Origin: DATBHM01 sp963772375 | Lineage (GTDB): Bacteria; Actinomycetota; UBA4738; JACQTL01 | DNA: 64,000 nucleotides | Assembly (NCBI GenBank): GCA_963772375.1 | Contig: CAVYXG010000005.1 | Span: 496,001 to 560,000 of the forward strand | Direction of reading: 5' to 3' | Part shown: one piece after another, positions 9,586 through 18,828 of the stretch | How positions within the stretch are numbered: position 1 is the stretch's first letter | Layout of the letters: every line of letters starts with the position of its first letter | Position numbers and translations under genes: made by a program | Notes under the pieces: generated by a model | What the model was told of the DNA's origin: nothing | Databases searched by the model: none | What the model saw: only the letters and a program-made list of their open reading frames with translations

Positions 9586-9822
9586 TCAGGCGGGCAGGGC
9601 GATCGCGGTCAGGTCGCCGTTGTCCGCCGTGGTGGTCGTGTCGCCGTCGGTCACCTGGCACTGCACGAACAGCTGGTACGTACCCGGCGACAGCCTGACC
9701 GCCCCGGTGAGCGCCACCTCCACGTCGTCGACTTCGAACACACTGCTCCCCCTCAACGGGTACACGCTGGGCGTGAAGAGCTGTCTGGGGAAGTAGCTCC
9801 CGGCAGGCCTCGGTTCGTCCAC
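9586..9822 (-). CDS. Small hypothetical beta-rich ORF, possibly a gene remnant
   Basis: The 78-codon frame starts at GTG 9822 shortly after an in-frame stop and has no clear ribosome site. Its C-terminal half (VALTGAVRLSPGTYQLFVQC then DGDTTTTADNGDLTAIALPA) reads like the last strands of an extracellular Ig-like or collagen-type repeat protein, with no signal peptide. It may be the tail of a lost secreted protein or a short genuine gene. I do not recognise a family. Confidence 0.35.
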   Translation of the reverse strand: MDEPRPAGSYFPRQLFTPSVYPLRGSSVFEVDDVEVALTGAVRLSPGTYQLFVQCQVTDGDTTTTADNGDLTAIALPA

Positions 9823-9870
9823 GAGGAGTCACTCGGCCGCATTGCCATACCGCAACGCGGGGCCGCCCAC

Positions 9871-9893
9871 AATACCTCTGTGACAGAGGTATT
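9871..9893. promoter_or_regulatory. Perfect palindromic operator before marR
   Basis: Ten-base arms AATACCTCTG and CAGAGGTATT flank a TGA spacer as a perfect inverted repeat. The site ends nine bases before the MarR-family start codon and overlaps the likely -10 (TATTCT, 9890-9895), an ideal position for autorepression. MarR proteins typically bind palindromes of about this size; that this MarR binds here is inference. Confidence 0.8.
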
Positions 9894-9895
9894 CT
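9890..9895 (+). promoter_or_regulatory. -10 element of the marR-exporter operon
   Basis: TATTCT lies seven bases before the ATG at 9903, so transcription should begin at or within a base or two of the start codon (leaderless). No convincing -35 is seen at the usual distance. The right operator arm covers most of the hexamer. Confidence 0.55.
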
Positions 9896-9902
9896 GGTTC
9901 CC

Positions 9903-10373
9903 ATGGACGAACACGGCACATCGACCACGCTGTTGGCCCGGCCGCTCTCCGAGGACCTCATGGACGTCGTGGGTCGGCTCAGGCGGGCGACGCGGAGGAA
10001 GGTCAGGCGGGACTGGCCGCACCAGCCGCTCGCCGAGTCGGAGCTGGAGCTGCTCCGCCTGGTCGTGCACTCGCCGGGAACCCGCGTGCAGGACGCATCG
10101 GCCGCGCTGGGGCTCGCTCCCAACACCGTGAGCACGCTGGTCGGCAAGCTGTCGGCCGCGGGCCTGCTGAGCCGGACGGCCGACCCCGACGACGGCCGGG
10201 CAGCGCGGCTCCGGCTCACGCCGGCGGCCGAGCGACGGATCGCCGACTGGCGGGCTCGCCGCCGCGACATCGTCGGCGGAGCCATGCACGCGCTGCCCAC
10301 CTCCGACCGGCGAGCCATCGCCGCGGCGCTCCCCGCGCTCCAGCGCCTGGTGGAGCTGCTGGAGGAACGGTGA
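9903..10373 (+). CDS. MarR-family transcriptional regulator
   Basis: This 156-residue winged-helix protein probably represses its own operon, which encodes a drug-type ABC exporter. The DNA-binding core is residues 45-110: SELELLRLVVHSPGTRVQDA, then recognition helix APNTVSTLVGKLSAAGLLSR, then wing DPDDGRAARLRLTPAAE. N- and C-terminal helices would form the dimer and the ligand pocket. Its stop overlaps the GTG of the ATPase gene by four bases, so the three genes 9903-11987 are one translationally coupled operon. The palindrome at 9871-9893 is the obvious operator. The inducer is unknown. Confidence 0.92.
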   Translation: MDEHGTSTTLLARPLSEDLMDVVGRLRRATRRKVRRDWPHQPLAESELELLRLVVHSPGTRVQDASAALGLAPNTVSTLVGKLSAAGLLSRTADPDDGRAARLRLTPAAERRIADWRARRRDIVGGAMHALPTSDRRAIAAALPALQRLVELLEER

Positions 10374-11182
10374 CTCCGGACACGCCCGTCCCAGCGGTCG
10401 AGTGCCGCGACCTCGTCTACGCCTTCGGCGACGTCTGCGCGGTGGACGAGGTGTCGTTCCGGGTCGAGCCCGGTGGGGTGTTCGGACTCCTCGGACCGAA
10501 CGGCGCCGGGAAGACCACCACGATTCGCATGCTCACCACCCTGCTCCGGCCGGTCTCGGGCACCGCGGAGGTGTTCGGGCTGGACACCCACCGCAATCGA
10601 ATGCGCGTCCGTCGGATGCTCGGGTACGTGCCGCAGCAGCTCTCGATCGACGGGCAGCTCACCGGCTACGAGAACGTGTGGCTGTTCACGCGGCTGTACG
10701 ACGTGCCACGGCGGGACCGCCGGTCGCGGGCCGAGGCCGCCCTGGCGGAGATGGGGCTGGCCGACGTGGCGGAGCGACTGGCGGGCACCTACTCGGGCGG
10801 GATGATCCGGCGCCTCGAGCTCGCGCAGGCCCTGGTGAACCGCCCCCGGCTGCTGGTGCTCGACGAGCCCACCATCGGGCTCGACCCGATGGCCCGCCGG
10901 AGCGTGTGGCGCCGCGTCGAGCAGCTCCGGGCCGAGACCGGGATGACCGTCCTGCTGACCACGCACTACATGGAGGAGGCCGACGCCCTCTGCGACCGGG
11001 TCGCCCTGATGCACCACGGGCGGATCCGGGCCATGGGGGCGCCATCCGAGCTGAAGCACCAGCTCGGTCCCGACGCGAGCCTCGACGACGTGTTCGAGGC
11101 GCTCACGGGCGAGGACGACGAGGAACAGGGAAGGATGCGCGATGTCCGCACGACCCGCCGCACCATCGGCCGCGTCGGCTGA
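10370..11182 (+). CDS. ABC exporter ATP-binding protein, DrrA-like
   Basis: This is the ATPase of an ABC-2 exporter of the daunorubicin-resistance (DrrAB) type. It has Walker A GPNGAGKTTTIRML, Q-loop VPQQ, signature YSGGMIRRLELAQ, Walker B LLVLDEPTIGLDP and the switch His in LLTTHYMEEAD. The C-terminal 40 residues carry the family's SLDDVFEALTG motif. It starts at GTG 10370 inside the marR stop and runs 41 bases into the permease gene. With the MarR regulator this suggests inducible export of a hydrophobic toxic compound; the substrate is unknown. Confidence 0.92.
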   Translation: MTPDTPVPAVECRDLVYAFGDVCAVDEVSFRVEPGGVFGLLGPNGAGKTTTIRMLTTLLRPVSGTAEVFGLDTHRNRMRVRRMLGYVPQQLSIDGQLTGYENVWLFTRLYDVPRRDRRSRAEAALAEMGLADVAERLAGTYSGGMIRRLELAQALVNRPRLLVLDEPTIGLDPMARRSVWRRVEQLRAETGMTVLLTTHYMEEADALCDRVALMHHGRIRAMGAPSELKHQLGPDASLDDVFEALTGEDDEEQGRMRDVRTTRRTIGRVG

Positions 11183-11987
11183 GGCCAGCCTCCGGCCGCC
11201 GACCCCTGCACCGCTCCGGTCGGTTCGCCGGCTGTGGAGCCGCATCGCCACGATGTGCCTCGCGGAGCTCCGCAAGGTCCGCCACGACCGGACCGAGCTC
11301 TACATGCGGGCCATCCAGCCGGCGCTGTGGCTCCTGATCTTCGGGGAGACGTTCACCCGGATCCACGCGATCCCGACGCCGTACGGGCTCCCGTACCTCG
11401 ACTACCTGGCGCCGGGGATCATCGCCCAGTCGGCCATGTTCGTCTCGATCTTCTACGGCATCCAGATCATCTGGGAGCGCGACGCCGGCATCCTCACCAA
11501 GCTCCTGGCGACCCCGACGCCGCGGGCGGCGCTGGTGACCGGGAAGGCGTTCGCCTCGGGGGTCCGGGCGACGGCCCAGGTGGTCGTCGTGCTCGTGCTG
11601 TCGGCCATCCTCGGGGTGACGTTCCACTGGAATCCCCTGGTCATCGTGGCGTCGGTGGCGATCGTGGTGCTGGCGTCGGCGTTCTTCTCGGCGCTGTCGA
11701 TGACGATCGCCGGGCTGGTGCTGACCAGGGAACGGCTGATGGGCATCGGGCAGGCCATCACCATGCCGCTGTTCTTCGCCTCGAGCGCCCTGTACCCCGT
11801 CGCGCTGATGCCGGTGTGGATCCGGTGGCTGGCCGTGATCAACCCGCTCTCCTACGAGGTGAGCGCGCTGCGGTCGCTGCTGCTCGGCACCCCCGGCAAC
11901 GTGGGGCTGTGCGCCGCCGTGCTCGTGGCGGCGGCCGTCGGCGGGATCGCCGCGGCGTCTGGACTGCTGAGCCGCCTGGCGCGCTGA
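11142..11987 (+). CDS. ABC-2 type permease, DrrB-like
   Basis: The 281-residue integral membrane protein should have six helices. A cytoplasmic N-terminal tail is followed by the first helix after ELYMRAIQPALWLLIFGETF, a further helix near FVSIFYGIQIIWERDAG, and the last near LVAAAVGGIAAASGLL. The ABC-2 signature region WERDAGILTKLLATPTPRAA is present. It pairs with the ATPase encoded just upstream, overlapping it by 41 bases. Role: substrate path of the MarR-controlled exporter. Confidence 0.9.
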   Translation: MSARPAAPSAASAEASLRPPTPAPLRSVRRLWSRIATMCLAELRKVRHDRTELYMRAIQPALWLLIFGETFTRIHAIPTPYGLPYLDYLAPGIIAQSAMFVSIFYGIQIIWERDAGILTKLLATPTPRAALVTGKAFASGVRATAQVVVVLVLSAILGVTFHWNPLVIVASVAIVVLASAFFSALSMTIAGLVLTRERLMGIGQAITMPLFFASSALYPVALMPVWIRWLAVINPLSYEVSALRSLLLGTPGNVGLCAAVLVAAAVGGIAAASGLLSRLAR

Positions 11988-11991
11988 CCGG

Positions 11992-13296
11992 TCAGGCGGA
12001 CAGCGGGCCGCGCTCGAACACGTCGACGTGGTGGTTGCCGTCGTTCGGCACCAGGTTGTCCGCGCTCGAGGTGAACACCGCCCACGAGCCGTCGCCCGAG
12101 AGCTCGACGTACGAGCTCGCGTCGTTGCCGGCGGCCCCGCCCGTCGCGACGCTCAGACGCTTCGTGGTGTGCCCCGTCCGGTCGTACCGGAACACGTCCT
12201 GCACGTGATTCCCGTCGCCGGCGATGAGGTTGTGCGCGTCCGACTGGAACGCCACGAACCGCCCGTCGTCCGAGACCGAGGCGGTCGTGCTGCTGTCGTC
12301 CCCCGGGCTGCCGTCGTGCCCGATGCTCGCCAGGTAGGTCTTGCCAGCCGTCACGTCGCGCAGGAACACGTCCGAGGCGTCGCCGTCCTTCGACGAGAGG
12401 TTGCCCGAGTACGAGTCGAACGCGACGTACCGGCCGTTGGCCGAGATGTCGCACTGGAACGCGTTCATGGTCCCGGGTGCGCCGCTCGCGTTGACGCTGA
12501 CCTCCTTGGTCGTGTGCGCGTGGAGGTCGCGAACGTAGACCTCGTTCGCGTCCGGCTGCGAGTGGGAGACGAGGAAGTCGGACCTCGAACCGAACCCCAT
12601 GATGTCCCCGTCGGACATGCAGGTCTCGATGCTGTCGCCGTCCAGCTGGTGGCCCGCGATCGGCACGCTCGCGCGGGTGGTCGTGTGGGCCACCAGGTCG
12701 CGCACGTACACGTCGTCGTAGATGTTGTGGTCGCCGGGACCGAGGTTCATCGCGCTCGTGGAGAACGCCACATAGCGGCCGTTCGGCGACATCGACACGT
12801 CGCCGGAGTCCCCGTCGGAGAGCACGCCCCCGGTGCTGACGCTCGCCACCGTGATCTTGCCGGTGTGGCTGTCCCACCGGAACGCGTCCGAGACGCCGTT
12901 GGTGTCGTTCGGGACGAGGTTGTCCGCCTCCGACTCGAACGAGACGTAGCGCCCGTCAGAGGAGATGGTCGCACCGAAGCTCTGGCCGTCCGGTGTCTGG
13001 TTCCCCATCGCATGGCTGGCGAGCTTGGTGGTCCCGGTCTTCCGGTTCCACCAGAAGACGGCGTCGCCCGAGCTGCCGGCGCCCCCGACCAGGTTGGTCT
13101 GGCCCGACTCGTATGCGACGAACTGCCCGTTCGACGACACGGACGGGAGCGCGGCGTCGCCGTTCGACTCGGTCGAGCCCTTCTGGGTGACGCGCTTGGT
13201 GGTCGGGCCGGATGCGCTCGCGCCGGGGACGCCGAGCAGGAACAGGGCGGTCGTCGCCACGCTCGCGGCGACGAGGGTTCGGTACAAGCGCTGCAC
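11992..13296 (-). CDS. Secreted PD40/TolB-like beta-propeller
   Basis: After a Sec signal peptide (LVAASVATTALFLLGVPGAS, cleavage near ASA) the 434-residue protein consists of about seven blades of the form SxNGRYVAFxS...NLxxxDxNxxxDVFxRD. Examples are SSDGRYVSFESEADNL and SANGRYVAFDSYSGNL. The D-x-N/D-x-x-x-D pattern in each blade looks like a repeated calcium-binding loop. It starts at GTG 13296 behind CAGGAGG. It ends four bases from the convergent exporter permease gene. The ligand or function is unknown; such propellers usually mediate extracellular binding. Confidence 0.8.
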   Translation of the reverse strand: MQRLYRTLVAASVATTALFLLGVPGASASGPTTKRVTQKGSTESNGDAALPSVSSNGQFVAYESGQTNLVGGAGSSGDAVFWWNRKTGTTKLASHAMGNQTPDGQSFGATISSDGRYVSFESEADNLVPNDTNGVSDAFRWDSHTGKITVASVSTGGVLSDGDSGDVSMSPNGRYVAFSTSAMNLGPGDHNIYDDVYVRDLVAHTTTRASVPIAGHQLDGDSIETCMSDGDIMGFGSRSDFLVSHSQPDANEVYVRDLHAHTTKEVSVNASGAPGTMNAFQCDISANGRYVAFDSYSGNLSSKDGDASDVFLRDVTAGKTYLASIGHDGSPGDDSSTTASVSDDGRFVAFQSDAHNLIAGDGNHVQDVFRYDRTGHTTKRLSVATGGAAGNDASSYVELSGDGSWAVFTSSADNLVPNDGNHHVDVFERGPLSA

Positions 13297-13358
13297 GAGG
13301 GCCTCCTGGGAACGGGGTTCGCGGATGGTACTCCCACGCGGAACGCGCGGGGAGGCAG

Positions 13359-14618
13359 TCAGCGGGCGATGTCGGCGAGCTCGGCGAGCACCCGGTCGAC
13401 CTCGTCCGGCGTGTTGTAGTGGCAGAACCCGATCCGGACGGCGCCGCCCGAGTCCTCGAGGCCGAGGCGCTCCATGATCGACAGGGCGTAGTAGTTCCCG
13501 TCCCAGACGAAGACGCCGCGCCGGCCCAGCTCCTCCGCGAGCGCTCTGGGGGGCACCGCGTCGAGCCGCAGCGCGAACGTCGGGGTGCGCTCGGTCCAGC
13601 GGTCGGGGTCGCCGACGCCGAACAGGGTGAGGCCGGGGATGTCCGCGATGCCCGACAGGAACCGCCGGGTGATGGATCCCTCGAACGCCGTGACCGCGCG
13701 CATGCCGGCCGTGACCCGGTCGCGCAGCCGTTCACCTCGGGCCTCGCCGAGCTCCTCCCCGAGGGATGCCACGTAGTCGACCGTTGCGATCAGTCCCGCC
13801 AGGGCCTCGTGGCTGAGCGTCCCGGACTCCCAGCGGTCGGGGAGAAGGTCGCCCGCGGGGCGGACCTTGTACGGCGTCCAGCGTTCGAGGAGCTCGCGAT
13901 GACCGAACGCCGCGCCGAGGTGCGGCCCGAAGTACTTGTACGGCGAGGTGAACAGCAGGTCGACGCCGAGCGCTCTCGCGTCGATCGACTCGTGGGGCGC
14001 GAAGTGCACCCCGTCCGCGACGGCCAGCGCGCCGGCGGCGTGCACGCGGCGGACGATCTCCGCGGCCGGGGTGACCGTGCCGAGCGCGTTCGACGCCAGC
14101 GTGAACGCCACCAGCCTCGTGCGTTCCGACAGGGCCGCGTCCAGCGATTCGAGGTCGAGCGTGCCGTCCTCTTCGCGGACGTCGACCCGCCGGACGGTCG
14201 CGCCGGCGTCCTCCGCCGCGCGGACCCACGGCGTGACGTTCGCGTCGTGGTCGAGCACGGTGACCACGACCTCGTCGCCCGGCCCGATCGTGCGGGCGAA
14301 CGACCGCGACAGGTGGAACGCGATCGTGGTCGTGTTCTGCCCGATGACCACCTCGTCGGGGTCGGCGCCGAGGAACGCCGCCGCGGCCACGTGGGCCTCC
14401 GCGAGCACGGCGTCCGACCGTGCGCTGGTGGCGAACGCCCCGCCGAGGTTGGCGTTCCAGTTCGCCAGGTAGTCGGCCATCGCGTCGATCACCTGCTGTG
14501 GCACCTGGGTCCCGCCGGGCGCGTCGGCGAACACCACCGGGCGCCCGCCCTGCGTGCGTCCGAGGCCGGGGAACCTCGCCCTGACCGACGACATGTCGAC
14601 CGCGCGTTCCGTGTCCAT
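13359..14618 (-). CDS. Class V aminotransferase, cysteine-desulfurase-like
   Basis: A PLP enzyme of fold type I, 419 residues, resembling SufS/CsdA-like and selenocysteine-lyase relatives. The PLP lysine lies in LLFTSPYKYFGPHLG. The Asp/His context for the cofactor is LAVADGVHFAPHESID, and the glycine-rich entry is DAPGGTQVP. An active-site cysteine loop typical of true desulfurases is not evident, since the region before VRIGFCHYNTPDEVD is a small loop with only that Cys. I therefore name only the superfamily. The start is placed at ATG 14618; ATG 14591 (MSSVRARFPGL) is an alternative. It follows the delta-60 gene on the same strand with a 40-base gap. Confidence 0.82.
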   Translation of the reverse strand: MDTERAVDMSSVRARFPGLGRTQGGRPVVFADAPGGTQVPQQVIDAMADYLANWNANLGGAFATSARSDAVLAEAHVAAAAFLGADPDEVVIGQNTTTIAFHLSRSFARTIGPGDEVVVTVLDHDANVTPWVRAAEDAGATVRRVDVREEDGTLDLESLDAALSERTRLVAFTLASNALGTVTPAAEIVRRVHAAGALAVADGVHFAPHESIDARALGVDLLFTSPYKYFGPHLGAAFGHRELLERWTPYKVRPAGDLLPDRWESGTLSHEALAGLIATVDYVASLGEELGEARGERLRDRVTAGMRAVTAFEGSITRRFLSGIADIPGLTLFGVGDPDRWTERTPTFALRLDAVPPRALAEELGRRGVFVWDGNYYALSIMERLGLEDSGGAVRIGFCHYNTPDEVDRVLAELADIAR

Positions 14619-14658
14619 CTGGCCGCGGAGCTTACGTGGCGCGCCCGGGGGACGAGGG

Positions 14659-16005
14659 CTAGGCCTGGAACCGTGCGACCGCGAAGTCCGCGCCGTCCCC
14701 GATCCCGACGCGGCCGGCGACCACCGGCCGGTGCGAGCCGTCCAGCGCGACCGCGAACCCGCCGACGCCATCGCCGAACCCGAGCTCCGCCCGGCCGCCC
14801 GAGCCGAACCCGGTGTCCTTGCCGCCCGCGGACGTCAGACGGAACACCCAGATGGCCTGGGGGTGGGACGCGTCGACGAACGGCCGGGTCGCGACGAACA
14901 CCAGTTTGCCGCCGTTGTCGCGCACCATCTCGTCGGGATCCTCGGTGCCGCCGAAGTCCCGGAACACCCTGCCGTCGCCGCCCCCGAACGTCGTGGCGAC
15001 CGAGCCGTTGGCGTTCAGCAGCAGAACGCCCAGGTCTGATTCCGACGTCGCCGACACCGCATTCCGGACCGACGCGCCGACCACGATCTTGCCGTCGCCC
15101 CGGACGGCGAGTCCCACCGCGTTCTCGGCGTCCCCCGGCGACATGTTCACCACGACCTTGCCGTCGGTGCTGAACGAGTGGTCGAGCGTGCCGTTCGGCC
15201 GGTATTCGAGCACCACGATGCGCTGGTCACCGGCCGCGGTCTGGGACTGCCCGGCCACGAGGACGTCGCCCGAGTCGAGGATGGCGACCGAGCGCCCGAC
15301 GTCGAACGCTCCCGAGAAGTCGGTGGTCACCCGGCCGTCCCCCCCGAAGCTCGTATCCAGGGAGCCGCCCTTCTTGTACCGGGCCACGGCGATGTCCGTC
15401 TGTTCGTCGCCGCCCCGCAGGTGGGGCGTGCCGGACGATGCCGCACCGACCACCACGATCTTCCCGTTCCCCTGCACCGCGACGGCGTTCGCGCTCGCGG
15501 AGAAGTACCCGGGGAACGCCGTCCTGGTCCTGCCGTCCGAGGAGAAGACCGGATCCGGCGCCCCTGCCGTGGTGAACCGCGCCATCGCGAAGTCGGACGA
15601 GGTATCCGAAACCGTCGACACGCCCGCCGCCACGATCTTCCCGTCGCCCTGCTGGATCACGGCGTTCGCCTGGTCGCCGAGTCCGGTGAAGTCCATCGTC
15701 TGGACCCCGTCGCCGCTGAACGACGTGTCGGGATCGCCGTTCGATCGGTACCGGGCGAGCCCGAAGTCCGAGCTGTCGAACGTCGTTCCCGTGAGGGCCT
15801 GACCGACGGCGACGATGCGGCCGTTGGATTGGACGAGCACGCCGCCCGCGAGGTCGAAGTGCCCGGCGACGTCGGTGCTGACGTGCCCGGAGGACCCGAA
15901 CGTCGGATCCGGGTCGCCCGACGCCGCCGACGCCGGGATGGCGGTGGCGAGCAGGACGGCCAGCGTCGCTGTGGCGACGCCGGCGGCACGGACGGGATCT
16001 CTCAC
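14659..16005 (-). CDS. Secreted delta-60 repeat protein
   Basis: A signal peptide (GVATATLAVLLATAIPASA) precedes seven delta-60 repeats of the form GxxDxxFGxxGxVxTDF, for example PDPTFGSSGHVSTDV, LDTSFGGDGRVTTDF and LDHSFSTDGKVVV. They alternate with AVQGNGKIVVVGxA strands, and together they predict a beta-propeller. The start is GTG 16005, fixed by an AGGGAGG ribosome site 8 bases upstream. The open frame continues further upstream without a better start. Family function is unknown; it is probably extracellular or cell-surface. Confidence 0.85.
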   Translation of the reverse strand: MRDPVRAAGVATATLAVLLATAIPASAASGDPDPTFGSSGHVSTDVAGHFDLAGGVLVQSNGRIVAVGQALTGTTFDSSDFGLARYRSNGDPDTSFSGDGVQTMDFTGLGDQANAVIQQGDGKIVAAGVSTVSDTSSDFAMARFTTAGAPDPVFSSDGRTRTAFPGYFSASANAVAVQGNGKIVVVGAASSGTPHLRGGDEQTDIAVARYKKGGSLDTSFGGDGRVTTDFSGAFDVGRSVAILDSGDVLVAGQSQTAAGDQRIVVLEYRPNGTLDHSFSTDGKVVVNMSPGDAENAVGLAVRGDGKIVVGASVRNAVSATSESDLGVLLLNANGSVATTFGGGDGRVFRDFGGTEDPDEMVRDNGGKLVFVATRPFVDASHPQAIWVFRLTSAGGKDTGFGSGGRAELGFGDGVGGFAVALDGSHRPVVAGRVGIGDGADFAVARFQA

Positions 16006-16201
16006 GGCGGTGACCTCCCTGGGACGTGGACGGGTGCAGCGGCCAGGGTGAGCCCGGCGCGGGCCGGGGTCAAGGCAGGTCCGCCCGTCCGATCCCACGG
16101 CGGGCACGCCTTCGTATCATCACCAAACGAGCCATATCGAACGGGGAAGGGGTTCCGGACGGCAGCCGGGATAGGGGAGCTCTCGGGTGGGAAGCCCGGC
16201 C

Positions 16202-18828
16202 ATGGGAATCAGCCCGGAGCGGAGATCCCCGTCCTTTCTCGGATCCCGCTCCAGCTGTTGCACTTCCCCGGCCTGTTCGCCGGGGTCGTGGTGGTTGCTG
16301 CGCTCCTCGTGGCGGTCACCGCGGCGGGCCCGCTGTTCCTGGCCTCCGCGGGCGACCGCTCGGCCGCCCTGGAGCTGGCCGCGCTGGACGGGCGGCCGGC
16401 GCTCACCGTGTCGACGTACGGTCCCCTGACCGACGCATTCCGAACGAACGCCACGCTGGCGCTCCGCCGGGCGCTGGCCGGCCTCCCCGACCTCCGCCCC
16501 CTGCAGGTCACGGTGAGCGGGATCACGGCGAGCGCCAGGGCCGGGGGGATCACGGCGCCCGTGACCGTGGTGGCCCGCGAGGGGGTCGGCAGGCACGTCG
16601 ATGCCGTCGGCCCGGTCGAAGCGGAGGGGCTTCTCGTCCCCGTATCGCTGGCCGGACGCATCGGAGTCGGCGCCGGTTCGCGGCTGACCCTCGAAGCCTC
16701 GGGGAGGACGGTGCGCGTCCCCGTCGCCGGCCGCTACCGCGACCTCGACCCCCGCCGGCTCCCCGCCGACTGGCGGTCGACGCCGGGGATCGCCGACGCG
16801 GATACCGGCGGGATCCTGCTGGGAACCCCCGGCTCGGCGATCGCCGCACTGTCGGGGGTCGTTCCCGTCGCCAGGTTCCAGTTCGTGTCGCCGCTGGCGG
16901 CGACGGATGTGTCACTCCGCGACGCCGGGCGACTGGCGGCCGGGGTCGAGCGGGTGCGGTCCCGGCTCGCGGAACAGGACAAACCCCCGGGCTCGGTTCT
17001 CGGGGGGACGATCGGTGTGGCCCCGTTCTCCGAGAGCCCGCTGGCCGGCGCGGTCTCCGACGCCTCGGAGGCGCGGTCCGAGCTGGTCGCGTCGACCCGC
17101 GCGATCTCGCTCGCCGCGGTGGTCATCGCGCTCGCCGCCGCTGCGGCCGCCGGCGTGTACGCGACCAGGCGCCGCCGGGTGCAGGCGTCGATGCTCTCGG
17201 TCCGGGGCATGGGCCCCATTGGCCAGGGGCTGCTGGCGGCCGCCGAGGCGGTCCTGCCGGTGGCGATCGGCGGCGCGGTCGGCTGGGTCGCCGCGACGGA
17301 GTTGGTGCGCGCGCTCGGACCGTCCGGCGGCATCGACCCCGTGGCCCGAACGGAGGCGCTCGGGCTCGCGCTCTGCGTGTCGGCGATCGGCCTCGGCCTG
17401 TACGGCGTCGCGGCGGGGATCGCCACGCTGGCCGACCGGGATGCGCCGCGGGGGAAGGCGTCGCGCATCGCCGCCCGGCTCCCGTGGGAGCCCGTGGCGC
17501 TCGTCCTGGCGGCGGCCGCCCTCTACGAGATCCGGTCGCGATCCGCCGGAGCGGGCGGCCCGGACGTCCTGCTGCTGGCCTTCCCGTGGCTGGTCGTGGC
17601 CGGACTGGCGGGGCTGATCGCGAGGGGCGTACCGCCCGCCGTCGCGGCGCTCCGCGGCGCGGTCCCACCCCGCCGCACCGCCACCTACTTCGCCGTGCGA
17701 AGGCTCGCTTCCGCGCCGAAGACGGCCCTGGTGACCGTGACCGGAACGGCCGTCGCCGTCGGAGTGCTCGTCTATGCCGGAACGCTGTCCGCGACGGTCG
17801 ACCGGACCGCGGAGTCCAAGGCGGTCGCGGCCTCCGGTTCGGACCTCGCGCTCCCACTCGCCGCGAGGACGACCTCGGGGCACGTCTCGACCCTTCCCCC
17901 GCCCGGCGCGGCGCGTTCGTCGACGGTGGTCGTCCGGCTGGGCACCGGCAGGCTGTCTCAGGGCGGTCCGGCCGACGTCCTCGCGGTGGACCCGGCGACG
18001 TTCGAACGCGGGGCGCAGTGGGACCCGGCGTTCTCATCGGAGTCGCTGGGGTCGCTGCTCGACGACCTCACCGGCCCCGCCGCGAAACGGATCCCCGTGA
18101 TCGTGGCCGGCGGTTCAGGACGCTCGACCGCGGGCCTCGTCGTGCAGGGGCGTCCCCTGGCGGTCCGGGTCGTGGACCGCGTCCGGGCCTGGCCGGGGAT
18201 GCGCGACCCGGATCGCGCGCTCGTGGTGGTCGATCGCGACGCCATCGTCCGGAAGGCACCCCCGATGCTCGGGCTCCGGACGACGGTGGCCGAGCTCTGG
18301 GAACGGGGCGACCCCCTGGCGCTCCGGTCCCGGCTCGAGGACGCCGGAACGGACACGGGCCAGGCGGTGCTCATCGGGGACGTCCGCCGCCGCCCCGACC
18401 TGCTGGCCCTCACCTGGGCCATCCAGCTCCTGCTGGCGCTGGGGATCGCGGCGGCGGTCGTCGCCGTGGCGGCCGCCGTGCTGTCCATGCAGGCCAGGCA
18501 GGAATCCCGCGACCTCGCCTACGCGCTGGGCCGCCGGATGGGCCTGGCCGACCGAACCCACCGCCGGGTCCTGTCGCTCGAGCTCGGGGCCCTGCTCGCG
18601 GTCGCGGCGGTGCTGGGGTCGGCGCTGGCGGTCGGGGCCTCCCTCCTCGTCCGCGCCCGGCTGGAGGTGGTCCCGGGGCTGCCCGGGCCGACGGTGTTCA
18701 CGCTCCCGTGGCGGATGCTGGCGGGGATCGCCGCCGGCACGGTGGTGGTGGCGGTCGCCGGCGGATGGTTCGTCCAGCGCCGGGCCCGGCGGACGAACCC
18801 GGCGGAGGTGCTCCGTGTCGCGGGCTAG
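16202..18828 (+). CDS. Large FtsX-type ABC permease 1 (frame break near 16218)
   Basis: A MacB/FtsX-superfamily permease of about 875 residues. It has an N-terminal anchor helix (LFAGVVVVAALLVAVTAAG), a large extracytoplasmic domain, a central helix cluster around VVIALAAAAAAGVYATRR, a second external domain and a C-terminal helix pair ending RTNPAEVLRVAG. The main frame has no normal start codon after the AT-richer promoter-like stretch near 16113-16140. ATG 16202 reads MGISPER and would join the main frame as EREIPVLSRIPLQ if one G were added at 16216-16219. That junction aligns with QREVPVGLSTPLR in the sister permease, which supports the repair. It is the first gene of a four-gene exporter operon. 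Confidence 0.8.

Noticed and set aside
9131..11275. Minus-strand open frame over the MarR-exporter operon
   Set aside because: Antisense to three well-supported genes; no recognisable protein content.
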